The position numbers and the translations under genes were made by a program. Shown one piece after another: positions 1 to 7,436 of a stretch of 64,000 bases of DNA. The DNA is from BP-464 sp045805505. GTDB taxonomy: Bacteria > Actinomycetota > Thermoleophilia > Solirubrobacterales > Solirubrobacteraceae. The number at the start of each line of letters is the position of its first letter. Positions within the stretch are counted from its first letter, which is position 1. The notes under the pieces are model-generated. The model searched no databases and was not told where the DNA came from. It saw nothing but the letters and a program-made list of their open reading frames with translations. Location: the NCBI GenBank assembly GCA_045805505.1, contig JBJMLA010000162.1:124001-188000 (forward strand), given 5' to 3'.

Positions 1-657
1 GCGATCGCCGACCAGCCGCCGGAAATCACCGACCGTCTGCCCGAGCCCTCCGGCGATCCGGCGCTCGGGCGGCAGGGTCTCGCGCATGACGAACACCACC
101 GCGGCGAGGATCACCGCCCCGACCAGTGCGAGGAACAGGAAGGTGCCGCGCCAGTCGGTGACCTTCGCGAGCTGCCCGCCGGCCACCGGTCCCGCGATCG
201 CGGTGAGCCCGCCGAGCATCGTGAGGCGGCCGTAGTACCGCGCCAGCCGCCCGCCCGAGTAGATGTCTCGCCCGGCCGCCTGCGCGATGACGATCCCCAC
301 CGCGCCGGCGAGCCCCTGAACGAAGCGCGCACCCACCAGCACCTCCACCGACGGGCTGATCGCACAGCCGATCGAGGTCGCGATGAAGGCGACCACGCCG
401 ACGAGCAGGGGCCGCCGCCGGCCGAACCGGTCCGAGAGCGGGCCGGCCACGACCTGACCCAGCGCCAGGCCGAGCAGACAGGCGGTGATCGTCAACTGCG
501 CCACCGAGGTCGCCGTCCCGAGCTCGTCGGTGAGCCGCGGAAGAACCGGCAGGTACAGGTCCATCGAGATCGGGCCGAAGATGGTCAACAGCGCCAGGAC
601 CGCGGCCAGGGCGCGGCCGACGGAGTCGGGCGCGTGAGTCGAGTCGGCGGTTCGCAT
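1..657 (-). CDS. Bcr/CflA-type MFS drug exporter (partial, C-terminus off the left edge)
   Basis: Major facilitator superfamily exporter, likely proton-driven efflux of a drug or small metabolite across the inner membrane. The reading frame from the ATG at 657 is open to base 1 (219 codons) and has no stop in the window, so the C-terminal half is missing. The N-terminus has the Bcr/CflA hallmark FGPISMDLYLPVLP (about residues 26-39), followed by the MFS motif-A loop GPLSDRFGRRRPL between helices 2 and 3. A longer frame on the same strand (26-670) is an overlapping shadow whose product is Arg/Ala-rich with no membrane segments. The gene is divergent from the ZIP transporter. Family assignment is firm; the substrate is unknown. 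Confidence 0.85.
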   Translation of the reverse strand, partial: MRTADSTHAPDSVGRALAAVLALLTIFGPISMDLYLPVLPRLTDELGTATSVAQLTITACLLGLALGQVVAGPLSDRFGRRRPLLVGVVAFIATSIGCAISPSVEVLVGARFVQGLAGAVGIVIAQAAGRDIYSGGRLARYYGRLTMLGGLTAIAGPVAGGQLAKVTDWRGTFLFLALVGAVILAAVVFVMRETLPPERRIAGGLGQTVGDFRRLVGDR

Positions 658-727
658 GCGTCGCACTCAAGCGCGAGGCACGCGGACTAGGGAGGGCCTG
701 TCAGCACCACCCTGGGGAGAGGCTTTG

Positions 728-741
728 TTAGGGTCCCCTAA
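728..741. promoter_or_regulatory. Palindromic operator overlapping the -10 box of the ZIP transporter gene
   Basis: Perfect inverted repeat TTAGGG-tc-CCCTAA ending 5 bp before the ATG of the ZIP gene. It contains a TAGGGT hexamer (729-734) that fits the TAnnnT -10 box seen before other genes in the window, so a bound protein would block transcription. The TTAGG...CCTAA half-sites resemble sites of the DtxR/MntR/IdeR metalloregulators, which suits a metal transporter. The regulator itself is not in the window, and its identity is inference. Confidence 0.5.
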
Positions 742-746
742 GGATC

Positions 747-1613
747 ATGACCTTCGCGCAGACCGTCGCTCTCGGTGCCATCGCCGGCTCCACGATCTTC
801 CTCGGGCTTCCCGTCGGGCGCATCCGCGGGCTCAGCAGCCGCGCCCGCGTGGCGCTCTCGATGCTGTCGGCGGGCATTCTCGCCTTCATCTTCATGGACG
901 TCGGGGCCGAGGGCCTCGGGATCGTCGAGACGCATCTCGATGCCTACAAGGACCACAGCGCGACGCTGTGGCCGGTCATCGGGCTGTTCGCGCTGCTGTC
1001 GGCGGGCTTCCTGATCGGAGTCGGTGGGATCCACACGTTCCAGCGCCTGCTCGGCCGCACGACACCGACGGGCCTTCCGCCCATCGCGGGAGGGCAGGCC
1101 GCGACGGCGGTCCCGCCCGCGGAGCTCCCGGCGTACGTCCGCGCCGGCGAAGATCTCGAACGGCGCGCGCTGCGCACGGGGATGACGATCGCCGCCGCCA
1201 TCGGCCTGCACAACTTCGCCGAGGGCCTGGCGATCGGAGTGTCCGCGCAGGCCGGAGAGGTCGGTCTGGCGACCGTGCTGATCATCGGCTTCGCTCTGCA
1301 CAACGCCACCGAAGGGTTCGGCATCGTGGGGCCGCTCGGCGGGCTGCGGCCCTCGTGGCGCTGGCTGGCCACGGCCGGCTTCGTCGGCGGGGCGCCGACG
1401 TTCGTCGGGTCGATGCTCGGCTACCAGGTCTCGAGCGATGCCCTCGAGCTGCTCTTCTTTGCGATGGCCGGCGGGGCGATCCTGTACGTCATCGGGGAGA
1501 TCTGGGCCGGCGTGCGGCGCCACGGTCACGCCGAGCTGGGCTTCTACATGCTCGGCGTCGGATTCCTGCTGGGCATCGCGACAGATCTCGTCGTCGCTTA
1601 CGGCGGCGGCTGA
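747..1613 (+). CDS. ZIP-family divalent metal transporter
   Basis: Inner-membrane ZIP (ZRT/IRT-like) permease of 288 aa, expected to move Zn2+ or Fe2+/Mn2+ into the cytoplasm. About seven to eight hydrophobic helices are visible. The two metal-site motifs are present as HNFAEG (near residue 155) and HNATEG (near residue 184), the paired helix 4/5 signature of the family. The ATG at 747 follows an AAGGATC stretch and a TAGGGT -10-like box. A loop of about 50 residues between the third and fourth helices is Pro/Ala-rich without a His cluster. The 14-bp palindrome just upstream suggests metal-responsive control. The ion cannot be named from sequence. Confidence 0.88.
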   Translation: MTFAQTVALGAIAGSTIFLGLPVGRIRGLSSRARVALSMLSAGILAFIFMDVGAEGLGIVETHLDAYKDHSATLWPVIGLFALLSAGFLIGVGGIHTFQRLLGRTTPTGLPPIAGGQAATAVPPAELPAYVRAGEDLERRALRTGMTIAAAIGLHNFAEGLAIGVSAQAGEVGLATVLIIGFALHNATEGFGIVGPLGGLRPSWRWLATAGFVGGAPTFVGSMLGYQVSSDALELLFFAMAGGAILYVIGEIWAGVRRHGHAELGFYMLGVGFLLGIATDLVVAYGGG

Positions 1614-1665
1614 CCGCCGACTGTTCACCCGACCAGACGGAGTCCCTGCTCACCACAAGCGCGTG

Positions 1666-4191
1666 TCACCCGACTGTGGCCGCCGGCAGCCGCTCTGCCA
1701 GGTACGGAGCCGTCCGGCTAAGCCGGGACCTGGCGACGTCCTCGGGGGTGCCGGTCGCCACGATCGTGCCGCCTTCGTCCCCGGCGCCGGGGCCCAGGTC
1801 GATGATCCAATCCGCTGCGGCGATGACGTCGAGGTGGTGCTCGACGACGACGACCGTGTTGCCCGCGTCGACGAGGCGGTGCAGCTGGCGCAGCAGCAGC
1901 TCGACGTCGCTCGGGTGCAACCCGGTCGTCGGCTCGTCGAGCAGGTAGAGCGCGTGCCCGCGACGCCCGCGCTGCAGCTCGGTGGCGAGCTTGATCCGCT
2001 GCGCCTCGCCGCCGGACAGCTCGGTGGCCGGCTGGCCGAGCCGCAGATAGCCCAGCCCGACCTCCCGCAGCGTCTCCAGGCTGCGCAGGGCCGCCGGCAC
2101 GTCGGCGAAGAACGTGGCCGCCTCGTCGACGGTCATGCCGAGGACGTCGGCGATCGACCTGCCCCGGACGCGGACCTCGAGGGTCTCGGGCTCGTATCGG
2201 GCGCCGTGGCAGGTCGGGCACGGCGCGTAGGTCCCGGGCAGGAACAGCAGCTCCACAGCGACGAACCCCTCGCCGCTGCACGTCTCGCAGCGGCCGCCGG
2301 GGACGTTGAACGAGAACCGCCCCGGCGCATAGCCGCGGCGCTGCGCCTCCTCGGTCGAGGCGAACAACTTGCGCACCGCGTCGAACATCCCGGTGTAGGT
2401 GGCGAGGTTCGACCGCGGGGTGCGGCCGATCGGCTTCTGGTCGACGCTGACGAGCCGGTCGAACGCCTCGAGGCCGAGCGCGTGCACTCCGGCGGCCGCC
2501 CCCTCGGCGCGGTCCTCGACCTCGAGCTCGGCGTCGTCCGGGGCGGCGGGCTCCTGGCCGAGCCAGCCCGCCACGACGCCGGCGAGCACCTGGGTGACGA
2601 GGGTCGACTTGCCCGACCCCGAGACGCCGGTCACCGCCGTCAGCACGCCGAGCGGGAACTCGGCATCGACGTCGTCGAGGTTGTGGCGCGTGACGTGGTG
2701 CATGCACAGCCAGGACGACGGCTCGCGGCGCCGGCGGTCCAGCGGGATCCCCGGCCCGAACAGGTAACGCCCCGTGACCGATTCCTCGACGTGCTCGAGA
2801 CCGTCGACCGGCCCGCTGTAGAGCACGCGACCGCCATGCTCGCCCGCTCCCGGTCCGACGTCGACGACCCAGTCGGCGCGGCGGACCACGTCCATGTCGT
2901 GCTCGACGACGAAGAGCGAGTTGCCGGCAGCCTTGAGCTGCTCGAGCACGGTCATCAGCGGCTCGGCGTCGGCGGGGTGCAGGCCGGCCGACGGCTCGTC
3001 GAGGACGTAGACGACACCGAAGAGCCCGTTGCGCAGCTGCGTCGCGAGCCGCAGGCGCTGCAGCTCGCCGGGCGAAAGCGTGGTGGTCGTGCGGTCCAGG
3101 CTCAGGTAGCCGAGCCCGAGATCGGCGAGCACCTCGATCCGCGCACACAGGTCAGCGGCGATCATCACCGCGACCTCGGTGGCCTCGCCCGACTGCGGCG
3201 AGAGGTAGGCGGCGCCGGGGTTCTCCAGCTCGGCCGTGGGCCGCAGGACCGCCGCCAGCTCGGTAAGCGGCAGACCGACCAGCTCGGCGATCGTGCGCCC
3301 CGCGAACGTCACCGCCAGCGCCTCGGGCCGCAGTCCGGTCCCGCCGCAGACCGGGCAGTCGACGGTCCGGACGAACCGCAGCGCGCGCTGTCGCATGGCC
3401 GCGCTCTGCGAGTTGGCCAGGGTGTGCATGACGTGCCGCTCGGCGCTCGAGAACGTGCCGTTGTAGGTGTAGTCGGCGTCCGTCGGGTACTCGTCGGGAT
3501 CGATGAACACCGTGGGCTGCTCCTCGGTGAACAGGATCCACTCGCGGTCGCGCTTGGAGAGACGGCGCCATGGCTTGTCGATGTCGAAGCCGAGCACGAC
3601 GAGGATGTCGCGGAGGTTCTGGCCCTGCCAGGCGCCGGGCCAGGCGGCGACCGCGCGCTCGCGGATGCTGAGCGACGGATCGGGCACGAGCGTCTCCTCG
3701 GTGACCCGGTGGATCTTCCCCAGGCCGTGGCACTCCGGGCACGCGCCGATCGCGGTGTTCGGCGAGAACCAGTCGGAGTCCATGACCTCGGTCGCCTCGC
3801 GCGGGTACCGGCCGGCGCGGGAGAACAGCATCCGCAGGAGGTTCGAGAGCGTGGTGACCGTGCCGACCGAGGAGCGCGAGCTCGTTCCTCCCCGGCGCTG
3901 CTGCAGTGCCACGGCCGGAGGAAGTCCCTCGATGTCATCGACCTTGGGCGCGCCGGTCTGCTGCAGCAGGCGCCGGGCGTACGGGGCAACCGACTCGAAG
4001 TACCGCCGCTGTGCCTCGGCGTAGATGGTCCCGAAGGCCAGCGAGGACTTGCCGGACCCCGACACTCCCGTGAACACGGCGAGCGTGTTGCGCGGAACCG
4101 CCACGCTGACGTCGCACAGGTTGTTCTCGCGAGCACCGCGGACGCGGACGCAGTTGTCCGGGGCCCCCGGGTCGGTGCCGTTGGAGCTCAC
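1666..4191 (-). CDS. UvrA2-type ABC excinuclease subunit / drug-resistance UvrA paralogue
   Basis: Tandem ABC ATPase of the UvrA family, 841 aa against about 950 for canonical UvrA. Both Walker A motifs are intact (GVSGSGKSSLAFG near residue 42 and GVSGSGKSTLV near residue 520), with two signature/Walker B sets (SPGELQRLRLA, YVLDEPSAGLHP; SGGEAQRIKLA, YLLDEPTTGLHP). Zinc-finger cysteine pairs appear as CPECHG, CPVCGG, CETCSG and CPTCHG. The UvrB-interaction domain and first zinc module, expected after about residue 130, are replaced by a short linker. That is the feature of UvrA2 (class III) proteins linked to resistance to DNA-intercalating drugs. GTG start at 4191. No uvrB or uvrC nearby; role beyond DNA binding is inferred. 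Confidence 0.88.
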   Translation of the reverse strand: MSSNGTDPGAPDNCVRVRGARENNLCDVSVAVPRNTLAVFTGVSGSGKSSLAFGTIYAEAQRRYFESVAPYARRLLQQTGAPKVDDIEGLPPAVALQQRRGGTSSRSSVGTVTTLSNLLRMLFSRAGRYPREATEVMDSDWFSPNTAIGACPECHGLGKIHRVTEETLVPDPSLSIRERAVAAWPGAWQGQNLRDILVVLGFDIDKPWRRLSKRDREWILFTEEQPTVFIDPDEYPTDADYTYNGTFSSAERHVMHTLANSQSAAMRQRALRFVRTVDCPVCGGTGLRPEALAVTFAGRTIAELVGLPLTELAAVLRPTAELENPGAAYLSPQSGEATEVAVMIAADLCARIEVLADLGLGYLSLDRTTTTLSPGELQRLRLATQLRNGLFGVVYVLDEPSAGLHPADAEPLMTVLEQLKAAGNSLFVVEHDMDVVRRADWVVDVGPGAGEHGGRVLYSGPVDGLEHVEESVTGRYLFGPGIPLDRRRREPSSWLCMHHVTRHNLDDVDAEFPLGVLTAVTGVSGSGKSTLVTQVLAGVVAGWLGQEPAAPDDAELEVEDRAEGAAAGVHALGLEAFDRLVSVDQKPIGRTPRSNLATYTGMFDAVRKLFASTEEAQRRGYAPGRFSFNVPGGRCETCSGEGFVAVELLFLPGTYAPCPTCHGARYEPETLEVRVRGRSIADVLGMTVDEAATFFADVPAALRSLETLREVGLGYLRLGQPATELSGGEAQRIKLATELQRGRRGHALYLLDEPTTGLHPSDVELLLRQLHRLVDAGNTVVVVEHHLDVIAAADWIIDLGPGAGDEGGTIVATGTPEDVARSRLSRTAPYLAERLPAATVG

Positions 4192-4293
4192 GACGAGCCA
4201 GGCGTACCCGATCGCCGCCGCTCCTGACAGGCGGGGTCAGGACCTCGACGCCAGTGAGGAGCCGCGGACGACTGAACCGGCCGTATTCGCATT

Positions 4294-4364
4294 CTGGGCC
4301 GGGAAAGCAGTCACTATCGCTGCTTTCTCAGCCCAGCTTGGTGGTGGCCGAAACTAGGCTGGGC
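4294..4364. promoter_or_regulatory. Nested inverted repeats around a TAGGCT -10 box
   Basis: A long stem-loop (4294-4336) has arms CTGGGC/GCCCAG outside and GAAAGCAG/CTGCTTTC inside, separated by a 3x3 internal loop with a 9-nt loop. The right outer arm GCCCAGC (4331-4337) can instead pair with GCTGGGC at 4358-4364, which overlaps the TAGGCT hexamer (4355-4360) lying 6 nt before the ATG at 4367. If the transcript is leaderless, these repeats act as DNA (operator) rather than RNA. Function is inferred. Confidence 0.4.
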
Positions 4365-4366
4365 CG

Positions 4367-5002
4367 ATGTCCTCGTCCCGACGTTCCTGGCTGTTGCTCG
4401 TGTGCTGCGTCGGCGGTGCGGCGCTCCAGGCTCCCGCCGCGCTGGCGGCGCCCGAGACCGTGATCTTCAACCTCTCGGCGTACCCGTTGGTCCAGCCGGA
4501 TCGGTATTTCTTTCAGGCCAACGGTGGCCCATACCTGGGCAACATCGTGTGGTCCGACTGGGGAACGGATCAGGCGACGGGCTCGGGCACATACAACGGC
4601 TGTGCCGAGGACGGCGGCCCCTTCTGTGACCCGATCGAGGCCCCGGCGCGGTTCACCCTGATCAAGCCCGTGGCCTGCCCGCGGCTGGGCCCCGGCTCGA
4701 CCACGTACACCGACGGCACCATCGAGATCGACAAGCCGACCGGCACGAAGCGCGTCGACTTCGACGAGATCGTGGACTTCTGTGCGCTCAGGCCGACAAA
4801 GCAGCAGGCGGCGGCGGCCATCAAGGCCCGCCTGCGGCGCCGCGGGAGCATCAGCCACGTGACCCTGACGTGCTCTCCGGCGCGCGGCACCGGTAGCGAC
4901 ATCGCCCTGGACTGCACTGTCCGCTTCAACCAGGGGGGCCGACGTCGGACGCGGTCATTCGAGGTATCCGGGCGCATCGACGGCCCGCCACGGCTCGATT
5001 GA
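4367..5002 (+). CDS. Secreted hypothetical protein
   Basis: Protein of 211 aa, not recognised as a named family. It has a Sec signal peptide: Arg at residues 5-6, a hydrophobic core, and a likely cleavage after ALAA near residue 27. The mature part is compact and acidic to neutral, with four to five Cys spread over it (including GCAEDGGPFCD and ACPRLG), suggesting disulfides outside the cytoplasm. Two Trp-containing turns (IVWSDWG) follow the signal. The C-terminal third is basic. ATG 4367 is supported by a TAGGCT box 6 nt upstream. It is divergent from the UvrA2 gene and convergent with the SDR gene, ending 2 nt from the SDR stop. Function unknown. Confidence 0.75.
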   Translation: MSSSRRSWLLLVCCVGGAALQAPAALAAPETVIFNLSAYPLVQPDRYFFQANGGPYLGNIVWSDWGTDQATGSGTYNGCAEDGGPFCDPIEAPARFTLIKPVACPRLGPGSTTYTDGTIEIDKPTGTKRVDFDEIVDFCALRPTKQQAAAAIKARLRRRGSISHVTLTCSPARGTGSDIALDCTVRFNQGGRRRTRSFEVSGRIDGPPRLD

Positions 5003-5004
5003 AC

Positions 5005-5868
5005 TCATGCCTGGACCTCGACGTCGGCGTCGGTGAAGGCGAGCGATGAGGACAGGTCGCGGTGGGCCTCGACCTGGGCGAGCAGCGTGTTGGCCTTCTG
5101 CTCGACGGCTTCGACGGCGTCTGCGCCGGCGACCCAGCGCGCGGGCGGCTGGTCTGCGTCGATGAGCGGGATGAGGGCGGCGGCGAGCTTGGCGGGATCG
5201 CCGGGCTGCGTGCCGTTCATGCCGTCCCAGGCAACCTTGTTGGCGGCGGTCTGGTCGGCGTAGTCGTCGATCGAAAGTTCAGACCAACTCGTGGACTCGG
5301 GTGTCAGCAGCTCGGTGCGGAAGAACCCGGGGACGACCGTTGTCGTGGCGATGCCGAACTGCTCGACCTCGGTGGCGAGGGATTCCATGAACCCCTCGAC
5401 GCCGAACTTGGCGGCCGCGTAGGCGGTGCAGTTTTGCTGGCCGACGATCCCGGCGGTCGAGGAGATCGAGACGATGTTGCCCGCGCGCTGAGCGCGCATC
5501 GTCGGCAGGACGGCGCGGGTGACGTTCATCGTGCCGAACAGCAGAGTCCCGATCTGCGCCTGGACCTGGCCGGGTGAGAGTTCCTCGAAGAAGCCGGCGA
5601 TGAAGTTTCCGGCGTTGTTGACGAGCACGTCAATGCGTCCGAAGCGATCGACGGCCGCCCTGGCTGCGGACTCGGCCTGCTGGAGGTCGGTGATGTCGAG
5701 CGCCAGGACGAGCAGCTCGTCGTGCGTGCCGAGAGCCTGAGTGATGGCGCCGGGGTTGCGGCCGGTAGCGACGACGTTGTGGCCGGCGGCCAGCGCGGCA
5801 TTGGCGATGTCGACGCCCAGGCCGCGACCGGCGCCGGTGATGAACCAGGTCTTCTTCTCAGTAGGCAT
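5005..5868 (-). CDS. SDR-family NAD(P)-dependent oxidoreductase
   Basis: Classical short-chain dehydrogenase/reductase, 287 aa, cytoplasmic. The Rossmann nucleotide-binding motif TGAGRGLG sits at about residues 11-18, the NNAG structural motif near residue 85, and the catalytic Ser/Tyr/Lys as SISSTAG followed by YAAAK. The Arg/Asn in ATGRN after beta-2 hints at NADP preference. The extended C-terminus (after about residue 200) resembles SDRs that are commonly found beside MmyB-like regulators. The gene is divergent from such a regulator and probably controlled by it through the inverted repeat at 5899-5938. Substrate unknown. Confidence 0.9.
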   Translation of the reverse strand: MPTEKKTWFITGAGRGLGVDIANAALAAGHNVVATGRNPGAITQALGTHDELLVLALDITDLQQAESAARAAVDRFGRIDVLVNNAGNFIAGFFEELSPGQVQAQIGTLLFGTMNVTRAVLPTMRAQRAGNIVSISSTAGIVGQQNCTAYAAAKFGVEGFMESLATEVEQFGIATTTVVPGFFRTELLTPESTSWSELSIDDYADQTAANKVAWDGMNGTQPGDPAKLAAALIPLIDADQPPARWVAGADAVEAVEQKANTLLAQVEAHRDLSSSLAFTDADVEVQA

Positions 5869-5898
5869 GGGTTCAGAGAAGCACCGTCTGAGCGACCT

Positions 5899-5938
5899 TG
5901 GGAGTCCCTGTCGAAGGAGGTACTGGCAGGGTCTCCCA
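5899..5938. promoter_or_regulatory. Inverted-repeat operator between SDR and MmyB-type regulator genes
   Basis: Twelve-base arms TGGGAGTCCCTG (5899-5910) and CAGGGTCTCCCA (5927-5938) match with one mismatch and are separated by 16 bp. The right arm covers the expected -35 region of the regulator promoter (its -10-like TACGCT is at 5957). The left arm is about 30 bp before the SDR start. This placement suits autoregulation by the neighbouring helix-turn-helix protein and co-control of the SDR gene. Binding is inferred. Confidence 0.5.
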
Positions 5939-5956
5939 GCCGCCTGCGACCGGGTC

Positions 5957-5962
5957 TACGCT
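5957..5962 (+). promoter_or_regulatory. TAnnnT -10 box for a leaderless regulator transcript
   Basis: TACGCT lies 7 nt before the GTG at 5970. The spacing implies that transcription begins at or next to the start codon, and it is the main reason to prefer this start over in-frame codons further upstream. Confidence 0.5.
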
Positions 5963-5969
5963 GGATTTC

Positions 5970-6851
5970 GTGGAGACCAAAAAGGAGATCCAGGAGTTTC
6001 TGACCTCCCGCCGCGCCGCGATCACGCCCGAGCAGGCAGGCGTCTCGTCCTACGGTCCGCGGCGCGTCCCGGGGTTGCGCCGCGAGGAGGTCGCGGTCCT
6101 GGCCGGCGTCAGCGTCCCTTACTACACCCGCCTCGAACGCGGCGACCTCAGCGGCGTCTCCGAAGGCGTGCTGGAAGCACTCGCCGGAGCGCTGAAGCTC
6201 AACGACGCCGAGCGCGCGCACCTGTTTGACCTCGCTCGCGCTGCGCACCCCACCGGCGCACCAAGGCGCCGGCGCGCGCCCAAGCCGCGGATCCGCCCCG
6301 ACATCCAGTGGACGCTCGACACGATCACCGGCGCCGCCGCCTACGTCGGCAACGACCGCCTCGACATCCTCGCCACCAACGCGCTCGGACGAGCGCTGTT
6401 CTCCGAGCTCTACGCCGCGCCGACCCGGCCGGCGAACTTCGCGCGCTTCTGCTTCCTTGACCATCGAGCCCAGGCCTTCTACCCCGACTGGGACGAAGCC
6501 GCCCGAACCACCGCCGAGATCCTCCGCGCAGCCGCCGGGCGCGACCCCAACGACCGAGAGCTGTCAGACCTCGTCGGCGAGCTCGCGACCAAGAGCCCGG
6601 AGTTCCGTACGCACTGGGCGGTTCACAACGTCCGGTTTCACGCATCCGCCGGCAAGCTCTTCAACCACCCCGTCGTCGGCGAGCTCACCCTCAGCTTCAA
6701 TCGCCTCGACATCGCCGCCGACCACGGCCTGACCCTCTTCACCTACGCAGCCGAGCCAGGCTCGCGCTCCGAAGAGGCGCTGAACCTTCTCGGCAGCTGG
6801 GCGGCGACGACCCACGCCGCCGAGCCGGAACGATCTACCGACCAGATCTGA
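5970..6851 (+). CDS. XRE/MmyB-type helix-turn-helix transcriptional regulator
   Basis: Regulator of 293 aa. The N-terminal XRE domain carries the family stretch PGLRREEVAVLAGVS then YYTRLERG (about residues 30-55), with the conserved pre-helix segment ITPEQAGV. The remaining ~190 residues match the MmyB-like ligand-binding domain seen in actinobacterial regulators paired with SDR or flavin enzymes (for example the W-x-LD-x-I...AAYVGN and A..FYPDWD-type motifs). The start is the GTG at 5970: it has a TACGCT box 7 nt upstream and gives the usual family N-terminus. It is divergent from the SDR gene with a shared inverted-repeat operator, so it is likely a local repressor responding to a small hydrophobic ligand. 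That ligand is unknown. Confidence 0.87.
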   Translation: METKKEIQEFLTSRRAAITPEQAGVSSYGPRRVPGLRREEVAVLAGVSVPYYTRLERGDLSGVSEGVLEALAGALKLNDAERAHLFDLARAAHPTGAPRRRRAPKPRIRPDIQWTLDTITGAAAYVGNDRLDILATNALGRALFSELYAAPTRPANFARFCFLDHRAQAFYPDWDEAARTTAEILRAAAGRDPNDRELSDLVGELATKSPEFRTHWAVHNVRFHASAGKLFNHPVVGELTLSFNRLDIAADHGLTLFTYAAEPGSRSEEALNLLGSWAATTHAAEPERSTDQI

Positions 6852-6889
6852 GACCTCCGCGCCTCTGGCCAGGCGGAGCCCTCCTACTC

Positions 6890-7190
6890 CGCTTCTGGGA
6901 AGAAGCGGGCCTTCAGTACCCGCTCGAGCTCGCGGGCGATGCTGGAGTCCGAGCTCTTGCCGGTGCGTTGCTGATCGATGAGAAGCTCGCTGAAGGCGCC
7001 GAGGATCACCGAACGCTTCTCGCCGAGCGGCGCGCGCAAGAGCAGGCCGCGCTGCTGGACGTCGTCGACGCCGCGGTGATCGCCCTGGGCCCCGACCGCC
7101 GCGTCACCTACTGGAACACGGGGGCGGAAGCGCTCTACGGCTGGAAGGCCGAGGAGGTCGTCGGCCGCAGTGATGCGACTCCAGGAGGGC
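6890..7190 (+). pseudogene. PAS-domain fragment (remnant of a sensor protein)
   Basis: The frame reads through a helical, charged segment (LLAERRAQEQAALLD, about 7015-7060) into a convincing PAS start: AVIALGPDRRVTYWN, then AEALYGWKAEEVVGRS (to about 7172). It then loses similarity and runs into non-coding-like sequence. No proper start, ribosome site or downstream output domain is visible. A PAS domain would need about 70 more residues. Best read as the leftover of a histidine kinase or diguanylate cyclase gene. Confidence 0.5.
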
Positions 7191-7305
7191 GATCGGGAGC
7201 GCCTCAAGGCGCTCGTGGAGGGCATCGTTTGGACACCAATGGGCACTGGAGCCGCTGGCGACAACTCCGAGGTTGTCGAATACGAAGTCCCTGCAAACGA
7301 CGAAA

Positions 7306-7323
7306 CCCCCGCAGGTGCGGGGG
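7306..7323 (-). terminator. Rho-independent terminator of the tRNA gene
   Basis: GC-only stem with arms CCCCCGCA (7306-7313) and TGCGGGGG (7316-7323). On the minus strand the stem is followed by TTTCGT. It begins 10 nt after the 3' end of the tRNA and fits its termination. Confidence 0.7.
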
Positions 7324-7333
7324 CTTCTGAAGA

Positions 7334-7407
7334 TAGCTGGGGGGAGACTCGAACTCCCGACCTCACGATTATGAGTCGTGCGCTCTAACCAGCTGAGCTA
7401 CCCAGCC
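7334..7407 (-). tRNA. tRNA-Met (anticodon CAT)
   Basis: Full cloverleaf of 74 nt read on the minus strand. Acceptor stem GGCTGGG pairs with CCCAGCT (first pair G-U), D arm GCTC/GAGC, anticodon stem CACGA/TCGTG with loop CTCATAA, T stem GGGAG/CTCCC around TTCGAGT, and discriminator A. The CCA end is not encoded. CAT could be elongator Met or lysidine-modified Ile2. Elongator Met is favoured by overall similarity, but identity is not certain. Confidence 0.88.
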
Positions 7408-7422
7408 ATGCCGGCGAAAGTC

Positions 7423-7428
7423 TAGTGT
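7423..7428 (+). promoter_or_regulatory. TAnnnT -10 box for ftcD
   Basis: TAGTGT sits 8 nt before the GTG at 7437. It favours that codon as a leaderless start over the GTG at 7425, which lies inside the hexamer. Confidence 0.4.
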
Positions 7429-7436
7429 CGGGAGCG

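Larger units (their letters stand above)
6852..7333. other. Gene-poor stretch with degraded coding remnants
   Basis: About 480 bp with no intact gene. It holds a PAS-like fragment on the plus strand, a minus-strand open tail ending at 6884 whose last ~45 codons look protein-like (ends RVLKARFFPEAE), and the terminator of the neighbouring tRNA gene at 7306-7323. Nothing else is recognised. Confidence 0.6.

Noticed and set aside
1438..4227. 929-codon plus-strand frame opposite the UvrA2 gene
   Set aside because: The minus-strand UvrA2 has all Walker and zinc motifs; the plus frame shows none.
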